Shown here: piece after piece, positions 1 through 6,520 of the stretch | How positions within the stretch are numbered: the stretch's first letter is position 1 | How the letters are laid out: every line of letters begins with the position of its first letter | Source: Alphaproteobacteria bacterium | Lineage (GTDB): Bacteria; Pseudomonadota; Alphaproteobacteria; RF32; CAG-239 | Direction: 5' to 3' | Assembly: GCA_017964705.1 (NCBI GenBank) | Contig: JAGCRL010000191.1 | Span: 1-6,752, forward strand | Length of the DNA: 6,752 nucleotides | Program-made: the position numbers and the translations under genes | Notes under the pieces: model-generated | The model's input: the letters and a program-made list of their open reading frames with translations, nothing else | Database searches by the model: none | Told to the model about the DNA's origin: nothing

Positions 1-100
1 TCCTACCTATCACTTACAAAAGTAGGAGTTGATAAGTTTTTTTGTAGTTTTTCATCAGTTATTGGACTATTCATGAATGATATTTTTCGCTCCCGAAATA
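1..100. other. Non-coding flank downstream of the anmK-like gene
   Basis: I see no convincing gene here. Two weak structures are visible. TCCTAC at 1-6 can pair with GTAGGA at 22-27. ACTTA at 12-16 can pair with TAAGT at 33-37, which runs into seven T residues at 37-43. The second could be a weak rightward terminator for a gene beyond the left edge, but its stem is only five pairs with a 16-base loop. ATTCATGAAT at 69-78 is a perfect 10-bp palindrome of unknown meaning. No strong terminator for the leftward anmK-like gene is visible before the edge. Confidence 0.4.
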
Positions 101-1135
101 CTAAAGCACAAGTTTTTCAGTTATTGCACTTAAAAAAGCACATATTTCTGCGTTAACGGTTTCTACAGGTATCTGATCTTCTTTGCTGATGATAATTTCA
201 ATATTTGGTAATCTTTGACGAATAAAACGAACCAAAGTTGGATTTGCAGCACCTTTACCACAAATAACCACTTTTTTAGGAATTTCCGGTAAATATAAAC
301 AGATAGAATAACAAATAGCTTCTGCAACAAAAGCCGTTGCTGTTGCGGCACCATCTTCCAAAGACAGGCTTTCCAAGTGCTCGGCTTTATCGGAAAAAAT
401 GCCTGTATAAGCAGATTTAGGGGGATATTGGGCAAAAAATTTATGATGCATTAGAGAGTTGATAATTTTTTCATGAACCTGACCGGAAATAGCTAAACGA
501 CCATTATAATCATTATCCATATGAGCATGTTTAGATGTCCAATTATTTATAAAATTATCACCGGGACCGCAATCAAATCCTATCATTTCCCCAAAAGAGC
601 CAATCCAAGTTAAACTTGTTTTTCCACTGATATTAACATAAACAATAGGTTTGATTTCATTTATAGCCAAAGCATTAAAATAAACAGAAGAAATAGGTGT
701 TCCTTGTCCGCCGCAATAAATATCTGCATTACGAAAATGTGTTACGATTTTTATGCCGGTTTGATTCGCAATATAACGACCGTTACCAAGCTGATAAGTA
801 TATTGCTGATTCGGGTTATGTAATATTGTGATTCCCTCTATTCCGACAACATCAATGATTTCAGAAGTCTCTTTAATAAAGTCATTTATCAATTGTACAT
901 AAAAATCAGAAACTTCCATATCAACTTTTTGTAATTTTTCTTCATTATTATCTACAGTTCTGTTTAACCCTAAAACAGCACGTATTTTTTCTTTCATCTC
1001 ATCTGGATAGGGAACAACATATGCCTTTTTTCTTTCTAAAACATCTAAACCATCTGTACGAATAAGAGCCAATTCTACACCACCAAAAGTAGAAGTTCCC
1101 ATTAACCCTAGACAGTTTAAACTTTTTATTATCAT
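101..1135 (-). CDS. anmK: Divergent anhydro-N-acetylmuramic acid kinase homologue (AnmK family)
   Basis: The AnmK family phosphorylates and opens 1,6-anhydro-MurNAc in the cytoplasm, feeding recovered peptidoglycan sugar back to MurNAc-6-phosphate. This 344-residue protein shows the family order of motifs: a G-T-S phosphate loop (13-15), FR..D...GGQG (134-145), N-x-x-G (168-171), D-C-G-P-G (188-192, holding the expected catalytic Asp), PPKS (238-241), CGxGxxNP (292-299) and an Ala/Glu/Phe-rich end. Several normally invariant positions differ. MSGTSxDGxD is MGTSTFGGVE, GHGQT is GIEGIT (98-103), NIGGIAN is NISGKTS, DTGPGN is DCGPGD, and PPKSTGRE is PPKSAYTG. The C-terminal tail is also about 25 residues shorter than in the E. 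coli enzyme (369 aa). The ATG at 1133-1135 follows GAGGTG (1143-1148) with 7-base spacing. A poor leftward promoter (CATAAT at 1171-1176) may drive it. Family membership is fairly sure; kinase activity is in doubt. Confidence 0.82.
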   Translation of the reverse strand: MIIKSLNCLGLMGTSTFGGVELALIRTDGLDVLERKKAYVVPYPDEMKEKIRAVLGLNRTVDNNEEKLQKVDMEVSDFYVQLINDFIKETSEIIDVVGIEGITILHNPNQQYTYQLGNGRYIANQTGIKIVTHFRNADIYCGGQGTPISSVYFNALAINEIKPIVYVNISGKTSLTWIGSFGEMIGFDCGPGDNFINNWTSKHAHMDNDYNGRLAISGQVHEKIINSLMHHKFFAQYPPKSAYTGIFSDKAEHLESLSLEDGAATATAFVAEAICYSICLYLPEIPKKVVICGKGAANPTLVRFIRQRLPNIEIIISKEDQIPVETVNAEICAFLSAITEKLVL

Positions 1136-1155
1136 AAAAAAACACCTCTTTATAA

Positions 1156-1183
1156 TTGCTTTATTAAATTATTATGTTAGAAT
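1156..1183 (+). promoter_or_regulatory. Probable sigma-70-type promoter of tyrS
   Basis: TTGCTT at 1156-1161 is followed after 16 bases by TAGAAT at 1178-1183. A TG one base upstream of the -10 (1175-1176) makes it an extended -10. Initiation near 1190 would give a leader of about 24 bases that just contains the tyrS ribosome-binding site. The leader leaves no room for a T-box or other structured tyrosine sensor. This is judged by eye from consensus match and position. Confidence 0.5.
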
Positions 1184-1213
1184 GCCTTAAAATTTAGTTA
1201 TAAGGAAGGAAAA

Positions 1214-2467
1214 ATGACAACTTTTAAATCAGAATTTTTAAATATTATGCAAGAGCGTGGTTTTTATAATCAATGTACAAATGAGCAAGGCTTTGATGAA
1301 TATCTTGCTGATTGTGAAAAGAAAGGAATACCTGCTGTTGGTTATTTAGGTTCTGATCCCACAGGAGATAGTCTGCATGTTGGACACATTGTACCGCTAA
1401 TGATGTTACGATGGTTTCAAAAGTGTGGACATAAACCAATAACACTTGTTGGTGGAGCAACGGCACGGATAGGTGATCCTTCCGGTAAAGATAAACTTCG
1501 CCCGTTTTTAGATGAAAAAACATTAGAGAACAATAAAGTTGGATTGAAAAATTCTTTTATGAAATTTTTAAAATTCGGCAATGGAAAAAATGATGCCATT
1601 ATGGTTGATAACTGGGATTGGTTTAAAGATATTAATTATTTGGCTTTTTTACGAGATGTTGGCACATGCTACTCCGTTAATCGTATGCTGACAATGGATA
1701 GCGTAAAAAGTAGGTTGGAACGTGAACAGCCAATGTCGTTTTTGGAATTTAACTATATGTTATTACAAGGCTACGATTTTTGCGTCTTGTTGCAAAAATA
1801 TGGTTGTCGTGCACAGATAGCCGGTGCTGACCAGTGGGGGAATATTGTTTCTGGAACAGAACTCGGACGTCGGCGGTATGATACGGAATTGTTTGGCTTT
1901 ACAAGCCCGATTATTACTGACTCTGCCGGTAAAAAAATGGGTAAATCTGAAGGTAATGCTTTTTGGGTTAATGATGAAAAGCTATCTGCTTATGATTATT
2001 TCCAGTATTTTCGGAATATCGGTGATGCGGAAGTAGGCAAATGTTTGCGGATTTATACTGATTTACCGATAGATGAAGTTCGGCGCCTGGAGACTTTGCA
2101 AGATAAAGAAATCAATGAAGCGAAAAAGATTTTGGCTTTTGAGGCAACAAAGATTTGCCGCGGAGAAGCCGAAGCCAAGGCTGCTTTAGAAACAGCAACA
2201 AAGACTTTTGAACAAGGAACTGTTGATGATAATTTACCAACGGTTGAACTAGCGCAAAATGAAGTTAGTGTGCTAGATGCTTTTGTGGCATTAGGATTTG
2301 TTAGCAGTAAAGGAGAAGCGCGTCGTTTGATTAAACAGGCGGGGTTAAAACTTAATGACAAAGTAATCAGTGATGAAAATTATCTGATTACAAAATCTGA
2401 TGTAACAGATGGGCGGATTAAACTTTCGCAAGGAAAGAAAAAACACGGACTGCTCGTTTTGAAATAA
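1214..2467 (+). CDS. tyrS: Tyrosyl-tRNA synthetase
   Basis: This cytoplasmic class I enzyme charges tRNA-Tyr with tyrosine using ATP. The 417-residue length is normal for bacterial TyrRS. The Rossmann catalytic core carries Y-L-G-S-D-P-T (44-50), the HIGH-class motif HVGH (55-58), the GGATARIGDPSGK loop (80-92), the tyrosine-site segment GADQWGN (204-210) and the KMSKS-class loop KMGKS (241-245). An anticodon-binding helical domain follows, then a C-terminal S4 RNA-binding domain at about 351-413. The LEREQPMSFLEFNYMLLQGYDF segment (168-189) resembles alphaproteobacterial TyrRS. The ATG is preceded by AAGGAAGGA (1202-1210). TAA ends the gene. It diverges from the anmK-like gene, a pairing I recall as common in alphaproteobacteria. 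All key motifs are intact, so this should be the working enzyme. Confidence 0.98.
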   Translation: MTTFKSEFLNIMQERGFYNQCTNEQGFDEYLADCEKKGIPAVGYLGSDPTGDSLHVGHIVPLMMLRWFQKCGHKPITLVGGATARIGDPSGKDKLRPFLDEKTLENNKVGLKNSFMKFLKFGNGKNDAIMVDNWDWFKDINYLAFLRDVGTCYSVNRMLTMDSVKSRLEREQPMSFLEFNYMLLQGYDFCVLLQKYGCRAQIAGADQWGNIVSGTELGRRRYDTELFGFTSPIITDSAGKKMGKSEGNAFWVNDEKLSAYDYFQYFRNIGDAEVGKCLRIYTDLPIDEVRRLETLQDKEINEAKKILAFEATKICRGEAEAKAALETATKTFEQGTVDDNLPTVELAQNEVSVLDAFVALGFVSSKGEARRLIKQAGLKLNDKVISDENYLITKSDVTDGRIKLSQGKKKHGLLVLK

Positions 2468-2632
2468 GATTTAACAAAAGAAAAGACCTTCAACTGGGGT
2501 TGACAAAAAATGCTTTACAAGGGATTGTTTTTTTGATAAGACTTATAAAGGTTCTTCAGAAAAACAACGAACTCTGGGGTGAGGGAATGTCTATGGAGTT
2601 TGACGTTAGTTTTTTCGACTTCGATTATTGAT
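2468..2632 (+). other. Unassigned 165-bp stretch with an open, ATG-poor frame; possible small gene, RNA or remnant
   Basis: This lies between the tyrS stop and the shared terminator. One plus-strand frame is open from 2422 (inside tyrS, in another frame) to a TGA at 2626-2628, four bases before the terminator hairpin. Its C-terminal part reads like protein (N-N-E-L-W-G-E-G-M-S-M-E-F-D-V-S-F-F-D-F-D-Y), but the first in-frame ATG is at 2587. The only earlier plausible starts are TTG at 2500 and CTG at 2494, both poorly placed for a ribosome-binding site. The DNA also has self-complementary parts: TCAAC/GTTGA (2490-2503), TTGTTTTT/AAAAACAA (2525-2532 with 2560-2567) and GACCTT with AAGGTT (2485-2490 with 2548-2553). 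TTGACA at 2500-2505 has no good -10. I recognise neither a protein family nor an RNA family. A long tyrS 3' UTR is the null explanation. Confidence 0.3.
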
Positions 2633-2671
2633 ATAAAAAACCTTTTGAATTATATTCAAAAGGTTTTTTAT
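2633..2671. terminator. Bidirectional intrinsic terminator between tyrS and cvpA
   Basis: A perfect 17-bp inverted repeat runs from 2633-2649 to 2655-2671 around the five-base loop TTATA. Its core is AAAAAACCTTTTGAA pairing with TTCAAAAGGTTTTTT. The outer arms are A-rich on the left and T-rich on the right, so either strand's transcript ends in a U run after the hairpin. It sits between convergent genes, 75 bases beyond the cvpA stop and 165 beyond the tyrS stop, and should serve both. Confidence 0.85.
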
Positions 2672-2746
2672 TGGTTAATAAAGAAGAAACATAAAATTTA
2701 TTTGTATAAAAAAACAAATGTTTCCGAAAAGTTGTTGATATTAAAA

Positions 2747-3520
2747 TTAGTTTTCAGTTGTGATATCAATCAATCTGTCCAGATTTTTAACCTCTTTGTT
2801 ACCATATCCTTCAGATTCGTTTTTCTTTTCTGTTTCTTTTTTATCAGATTTAACTTCCGGTTTAATTAACTGTTCAAACATTTTGTTCATTTGTTCTTGA
2901 TCAACTTTCGTTGGCAGGTTGGTAGAAGAACTTCCTGATGATTCTTTGTTATTATTTTCTTTATTTTCAGGGTTTTCTTCTTTTTTCGTTTTTTCTACTT
3001 TATTCATATCTTCAAAAGATTTCATAGTATCTTCAATAAATTTATCAGGTAACATTTTTTCTATAGTATCAGAAGTTGCTTGAGCTATATCAAAAAACTT
3101 AGATTCTTTTAACATTCCTTTTTTTAATTCTTCCGGAAGCATTACTTTTATGATTAAAAAGCAGAAACCCAAAATGATTAATGCGCGTAACAAACCAAAA
3201 ATTAACCCAAATAAACGATCCATAAAACTTAAAGTACTTTTACGAATTCGATTGATAAGAAAATCCGTACTTATAATCCAGATGATATAAAAAACAACCA
3301 TAATAATCAAAAAAAGAACAATTTGAGCTAAGATTTTACTGGCAATATATTTGCTCATCCAAGGTAAAAGAAGCGGAGAAAAATAAACAACCAACAAAAC
3401 AAATAGAGCCAAACCTATAATAGATAAAACTTCTTTTACAAAACCACGAACAAACGCAACAAACATGGAAATTGCAAAACCGATTAAGATAATAACATCT
3501 ACATTATTTAGAGGTTCCAT
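2747..3520 (-). CDS. cvpA: CvpA family membrane protein with a long charged tail
   Basis: CvpA proteins are inner-membrane proteins first linked to colicin V production and later to envelope stress tolerance; the biochemical role is unknown. Four hydrophobic segments are visible at about residues 7-25, 31-53, 63-85 and 104-127. They include the family hallmarks RGFVKEVLSIIGL (25-37) and DRLFGLIFGLLR (101-112). From about residue 130 the protein is soluble, and 172-235 is low-complexity Lys/Glu/Asn/Ser. The total of 257 residues compares with about 160 in E. coli CvpA. The ATG follows AGGAG with 6-base spacing, placed right after the radA stop; 11 bases separate the genes. It is the last gene of the leftward operon before the terminator. 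In many alphaproteobacteria purF comes next, but here convergent tyrS does. Family assignment is good; function is unknown. Confidence 0.88.
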   Translation of the reverse strand: MEPLNNVDVIILIGFAISMFVAFVRGFVKEVLSIIGLALFVLLVVYFSPLLLPWMSKYIASKILAQIVLFLIIMVVFYIIWIISTDFLINRIRKSTLSFMDRLFGLIFGLLRALIILGFCFLIIKVMLPEELKKGMLKESKFFDIAQATSDTIEKMLPDKFIEDTMKSFEDMNKVEKTKKEENPENKENNNKESSGSSSTNLPTKVDQEQMNKMFEQLIKPEVKSDKKETEKKNESEGYGNKEVKNLDRLIDITTEN

Positions 3521-3531
3521 AAAAAGCTCCT

Positions 3532-4905
3532 TTAACTAAATCTGGAAATTAAACGTTGAACATTGCCTATTTCATGATAAGACATATTCGAAATAGTTTT
3601 TGTTTTTTTATCTTTACTAAAATTATTTGGAATAATTGCATTTGTAAAACCAAGCTTCTGTGCTTCTTTTAAGCGTAAGTTTGGTTGACTGACTGCACGT
3701 ATTTCACCAGATAAACCAATTTCACCAAAGACAACCATATCGGCAGGTAATGGCTTGTTGGTCATTGATGAAATAACAGCCATAGCAACAGCTAAATCTG
3801 CAGCTGGCTCTGATATTTTTAATCCGCCGGCAATATTTAAATAAACGTCATGTGTACTAAAATTCATACCACAACGGGCTTCTAAAACAGCTAAAATCAT
3901 GGCTAATCGGTTTGAATCCCAACCGACAACAGCTCTTTTAGCTCCGGAATAACCGCTGTTACCAACTAAAGCTTGAATTTCTACCAACAAAGGTCTTGAT
4001 CCTTCTATACCAGCAAAAACACAAGAACCGGAAACACATCCTTGCCTTTCTGCTAGAAAGAGAGCAGAAGGGTTTTCTACCTCTATCAAACCGGTATCTT
4101 GCATTTCAAACACACCGATTTCATCTGTTGCTCCATAACGATTTTTAACTGCACGTAAAATACGAAAATGATGTCCTCTATCTCCTTCAAAATAAAGAAC
4201 AGTATCAACCATATGTTCCAAAACACGAGGTCCTGCGATTGATCCTTGTTTTGTAACATGTCCAACAAGAAATAAAGTAAAACCTTTCTTTTTTGCTATT
4301 TTTATCAGTTCATATGCACACGCACGAACCTGAGCAATGCTTCCGGGAGTTGACTCAACATCTTCCAAATACATTGTTTGAATAGAATCTATAATAACTA
4401 AAGCAGGGTTTTCTTTTTCAAGAGTTGCTATAATATCTTTAACACTTGTTGTACTGGCTAACCGAACCGGCGATTCGGCAAGACCAAGTCTTTTTGCTCG
4501 AATACGAACCTGATCAATTGCTTCTTCACCAGAAATATAAAAACAACTGTTTTTTTGAAGTTGATTAGCCATTCCTGCACAAATTTGCAACAAGAGAGTT
4601 GATTTACCGATTCCAGGATCTCCTCCAACCAATATCACAGAACCGGGAACCAACCCACCACCGGAAACCCTGTTAATCTCAGATAAATTAGTAACTAATC
4701 TCTTATAAGTCTGCCCTTCGCCGTTAAGAGAAACAAAATCTATTTGGTGTCCTTTCTTTTTAGATGAAATATTAGAAAACTCTTCGGATGTTTTTTCTTC
4801 AACAATAGTATTCCATTCTCCGCATGCATCACACTTTCCTTGCCACTTAGGGTAAACACATCCGCAAGACTGGCAAACATAGGCTATTGTTGATTTTTTT
4901 ACCAT
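3532..4905 (-). CDS. radA: DNA repair protein RadA (Sms)
   Basis: RadA is a RecA-like ATPase and hexameric helicase that works with RecA in branch migration and processing of recombination intermediates. At 457 residues it matches E. coli RadA (460). Domains in order: an N-terminal four-cysteine zinc finger (Cys 11, 14, 25, 28), a RecA-like core with Walker A GGDPGIGKST (94-103) and Walker B VIIDS (170-174), the RadA-specific KNRYG motif (254-258), and a C-terminal Lon-protease-like domain (about 280-457). In that domain EPAAD (366-370) occupies the place where active Lon has its catalytic Ser, so it is presumably non-proteolytic. I chose the ATG at 4903-4905. It has GGAG seven bases upstream, sits one base after the mlaF stop and gives the standard MVKK...CQSCG start. 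The gene is probably translationally coupled to mlaF. Confidence 0.97.
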   Translation of the reverse strand: MVKKSTIAYVCQSCGCVYPKWQGKCDACGEWNTIVEEKTSEEFSNISSKKKGHQIDFVSLNGEGQTYKRLVTNLSEINRVSGGGLVPGSVILVGGDPGIGKSTLLLQICAGMANQLQKNSCFYISGEEAIDQVRIRAKRLGLAESPVRLASTTSVKDIIATLEKENPALVIIDSIQTMYLEDVESTPGSIAQVRACAYELIKIAKKKGFTLFLVGHVTKQGSIAGPRVLEHMVDTVLYFEGDRGHHFRILRAVKNRYGATDEIGVFEMQDTGLIEVENPSALFLAERQGCVSGSCVFAGIEGSRPLLVEIQALVGNSGYSGAKRAVVGWDSNRLAMILAVLEARCGMNFSTHDVYLNIAGGLKISEPAADLAVAMAVISSMTNKPLPADMVVFGEIGLSGEIRAVSQPNLRLKEAQKLGFTNAIIPNNFSKDKKTKTISNMSYHEIGNVQRLISRFS

Positions 4906-4906
4906 A

Positions 4907-5674
4907 TTATTTCTCCACGGCAATAGGTCCTTTAGAAGAACCTTGAATAAATTGACGTACATAAGGATTATCTGTTTTTTCTAATTCTTTAACAGAACCT
5001 GTCCAGATAATTTTTCCTTGATAAAGCATTGCTATTTTATCAGCAATTTTTCGTGCAGAGGTCATATCATGAGTAATTGTTAATGTTGTTGCCCCCAAAT
5101 CTTTTGCCGATTCAATAATTAAGTCATTAATAACATCGGCCATTATAGGGTCTAAACCGGTTGTAGGCTCATCAAAAAATATTATTTCTGGTCTAGTTAT
5201 AACGGCTCGAGCCAATCCTACACGTTTTTGCATTCCACCGGATAGTTCTGACGGGTATAAATCAGCAATATCAGCTCCCAAGCCAACTTGTCTTAAAACT
5301 TTTATAGCAACAATTTTAGCTTCTTTTTTGCTAATTTTACGATTCTGAATCAAATCAAAAGCAACGTTTTCCCAAACAGTCAGACTGTCAAAAAGAGCAC
5401 CTCCTTGAAACAACATGCCCATTTTGCTATGCATGCTTTCAATAATATCAGAATTTTCTTTTACAACTTCAACGCCATCTATTTTTATTGATCCGCTATC
5501 AGGAGTAAGCAATCCTTGAATACATTTTATTAAAACAGATTTACCTGTTCCGGAACCACCAATAACAACTAAAGATTCCCCTTTATATAAATCTAAATCA
5601 ACGCCATTTAAAACATTTTTCTTTCCAAAGCTTTTATGAAGATTTCTTATACTGATTTTTATGTCGTTACTCAT
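4907..5674 (-). CDS. mlaF: MlaF-type ABC transporter ATP-binding protein
   Basis: This is the cytoplasmic ATPase of a Mla/MCE-type phospholipid transporter, which moves lipid between the inner membrane and a periplasmic MCE protein. The 255-residue protein has a complete nucleotide-binding domain: Walker A GGSGTGKSV (39-47), Q-loop Gln90, signature LSGGMQKR (144-151), Walker B IIFFDEP (164-170), D-loop GLDP (173-176) and switch His202. The LFQGGALFDSLTVWENVAF segment (88-106) and the NPYVRQFIQG segment near the end are typical of MlaF rather than of other ABC ATPases. Its AGGAG ribosome-binding site overlaps the mlaE stop codon (TAGGAG), with 13 bases between the genes, which points to translational coupling with the permease. 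The C-terminal codons contain the radA ribosome-binding site. No mlaD (MCE protein) gene follows; it must lie elsewhere if the system is complete. Confidence 0.94.
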   Translation of the reverse strand: MSNDIKISIRNLHKSFGKKNVLNGVDLDLYKGESLVVIGGSGTGKSVLIKCIQGLLTPDSGSIKIDGVEVVKENSDIIESMHSKMGMLFQGGALFDSLTVWENVAFDLIQNRKISKKEAKIVAIKVLRQVGLGADIADLYPSELSGGMQKRVGLARAVITRPEIIFFDEPTTGLDPIMADVINDLIIESAKDLGATTLTITHDMTSARKIADKIAMLYQGKIIWTGSVKELEKTDNPYVRQFIQGSSKGPIAVEK

Positions 5675-5687
5675 TATATTCTATCTC

Positions 5688-6479
5688 CTATCTAGAAAAG
5701 AACATTTCTGTAATAAGATAGTTAAAAATTAAAATTAAAATAGAGGAAGAAACAACAGCATTTGTTGTTGCATTACCAACACCTTGAGCCCCACCTTTAG
5801 ATTTATATCCATGATAACAACCCATCATAGAAATAATAAAACCAAAAACAGCTGCTTTAACAAGACCAGAAACAATTCCGATAATTTGTAAATCTTCAAA
5901 AGTTGCAGTAATATAATTAGCAGGATTGAAACCTAATTTATATATTCCAACAATATACCCGCCAAAAATACCTATAATATCGCCGATAAAAACAAGCACA
6001 GGCAAAACCAACAGACCAGCCCATAAACGAGGAGCAACAAGGTATTTAAATGGATTTGTAGAAAGAGTAACCAAAGCGTCTATTTGTTCCGTAACCCTCA
6101 TGGTTCCAATTTCGGCAGTCATAGCCGCACCAATTCTTCCGGCAACCATAAGAGCAGATAATACTGGAGCTAACTCTCGAGTAACAGAAATAAGCACAAC
6201 AGAAGCAATAACACTTTCTGCTTTAAAACCGGAAAATCCTGAATAGGTTTGCAAAGCAATAACCATACCTGCAAATAAAGTTGTCAACCCTACAACAGGC
6301 AAAGAATAAAAACCAATATCTAAAAGTTGCTTAAAAAACAATTTGAAATAAAAAGGAGGGACAAAACAATGATAGATAGATTTAATAACAAAAGCTGTTA
6401 AATCTCCCAAAGAAGCCAAAAATTTGACTAAAGGTTTACCTAAAGTTCTCAAAAAAGTTTCTACAAAATTTATAATCAT
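5688..6479 (-). CDS. mlaE: MlaE-type ABC transporter permease
   Basis: This is the inner-membrane permease that pairs with MlaF in an MCE-type phospholipid transport system. The 263-residue length is standard for the family. Family signatures are strong: LTTLFAGMVIALQT (65-78), the coupling region VTRELAPVLSALMVAGRIGA (99-118), AEIGTMRVTEQIDAL (122-136), NPFKYLVAPR (142-151) and, near the end, GCYHGYKSKGGAQGVGNATT (220-239). About five hydrophobic spans are visible after an amphipathic N-terminus. The ATG at 6477-6479 has GAGG seven bases upstream (6487-6490). It lies 41 bases downstream of the probable alanine racemase gene. Gram-negative envelope lipid transport is the expected role; no substrate can be read from the sequence. 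Confidence 0.94.
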   Translation of the reverse strand: MIINFVETFLRTLGKPLVKFLASLGDLTAFVIKSIYHCFVPPFYFKLFFKQLLDIGFYSLPVVGLTTLFAGMVIALQTYSGFSGFKAESVIASVVLISVTRELAPVLSALMVAGRIGAAMTAEIGTMRVTEQIDALVTLSTNPFKYLVAPRLWAGLLVLPVLVFIGDIIGIFGGYIVGIYKLGFNPANYITATFEDLQIIGIVSGLVKAAVFGFIISMMGCYHGYKSKGGAQGVGNATTNAVVSSSILILIFNYLITEMFFSR

Positions 6480-6502
6480 GGCAAAGCCTCATTGTTATAT
6501 TT

Positions 6503-6508
6503 ATTATA
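6503..6508 (-). promoter_or_regulatory. Possible promoter (-10 box) upstream of mlaE
   Basis: On the minus strand a perfect TATAAT lies 23 bases before the mlaE start. The best -35 at 17-base spacing is TTCTAA, matching consensus at three of six positions and lying inside the end of the upstream gene. Such a promoter could give the mlaE-mlaF-radA-cvpA block its own transcription. In DNA this AT-rich a TATAAT by chance is quite possible, so support is modest. Confidence 0.35.
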
Positions 6509-6520
6509 CCTATAACACAT

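Noticed and set aside
3..74. Leftward 23-codon frame after the anmK-like gene
   Set aside because: Its ATG lies inside a palindrome, the nearest GGAG is about 15 bases upstream, and the short product matches nothing I know.
2053..2361. Minus-strand open frame of 102 codons inside tyrS
   Set aside because: It is antisense to the tyrS 3' half; the Ser/Ala-rich product reflects reverse reading of Glu/Ala/Lys codons.
2600..2628. Possible promoter TTGACG, 17 bases, GATTAT
   Set aside because: It would start transcription directly into the terminator hairpin with no gene to serve, so it is most likely a chance match.
2700..2719. Short inverted repeat ATTTGT/ACAAAT downstream of cvpA
   Set aside because: Only six A/T-rich pairs with an eight-base loop; the much stronger hairpin at 2633-2671 explains termination.
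2579..2869. Plus-strand open frame of 96 codons running into cvpA
   Set aside because: It is antisense to cvpA over much of its length, passes through the terminator hairpin, and translates to Phe/Lys/Ile-rich sequence typical of the reverse of a membrane or Lys/Glu-rich gene.
4906..4962. Upstream in-frame ATG (4960-4962) that would extend RadA by 19 residues
   Set aside because: It would overlap mlaF by 56 bases and adds residues not seen in RadA proteins. The ATG at 4903-4905 has a good ribosome-binding site and gives the standard N-terminus.
5926..6246. Plus-strand open frame of 106 codons inside mlaE
   Set aside because: It is antisense to a strongly conserved permease gene; the open frame follows from mlaE codon choice.
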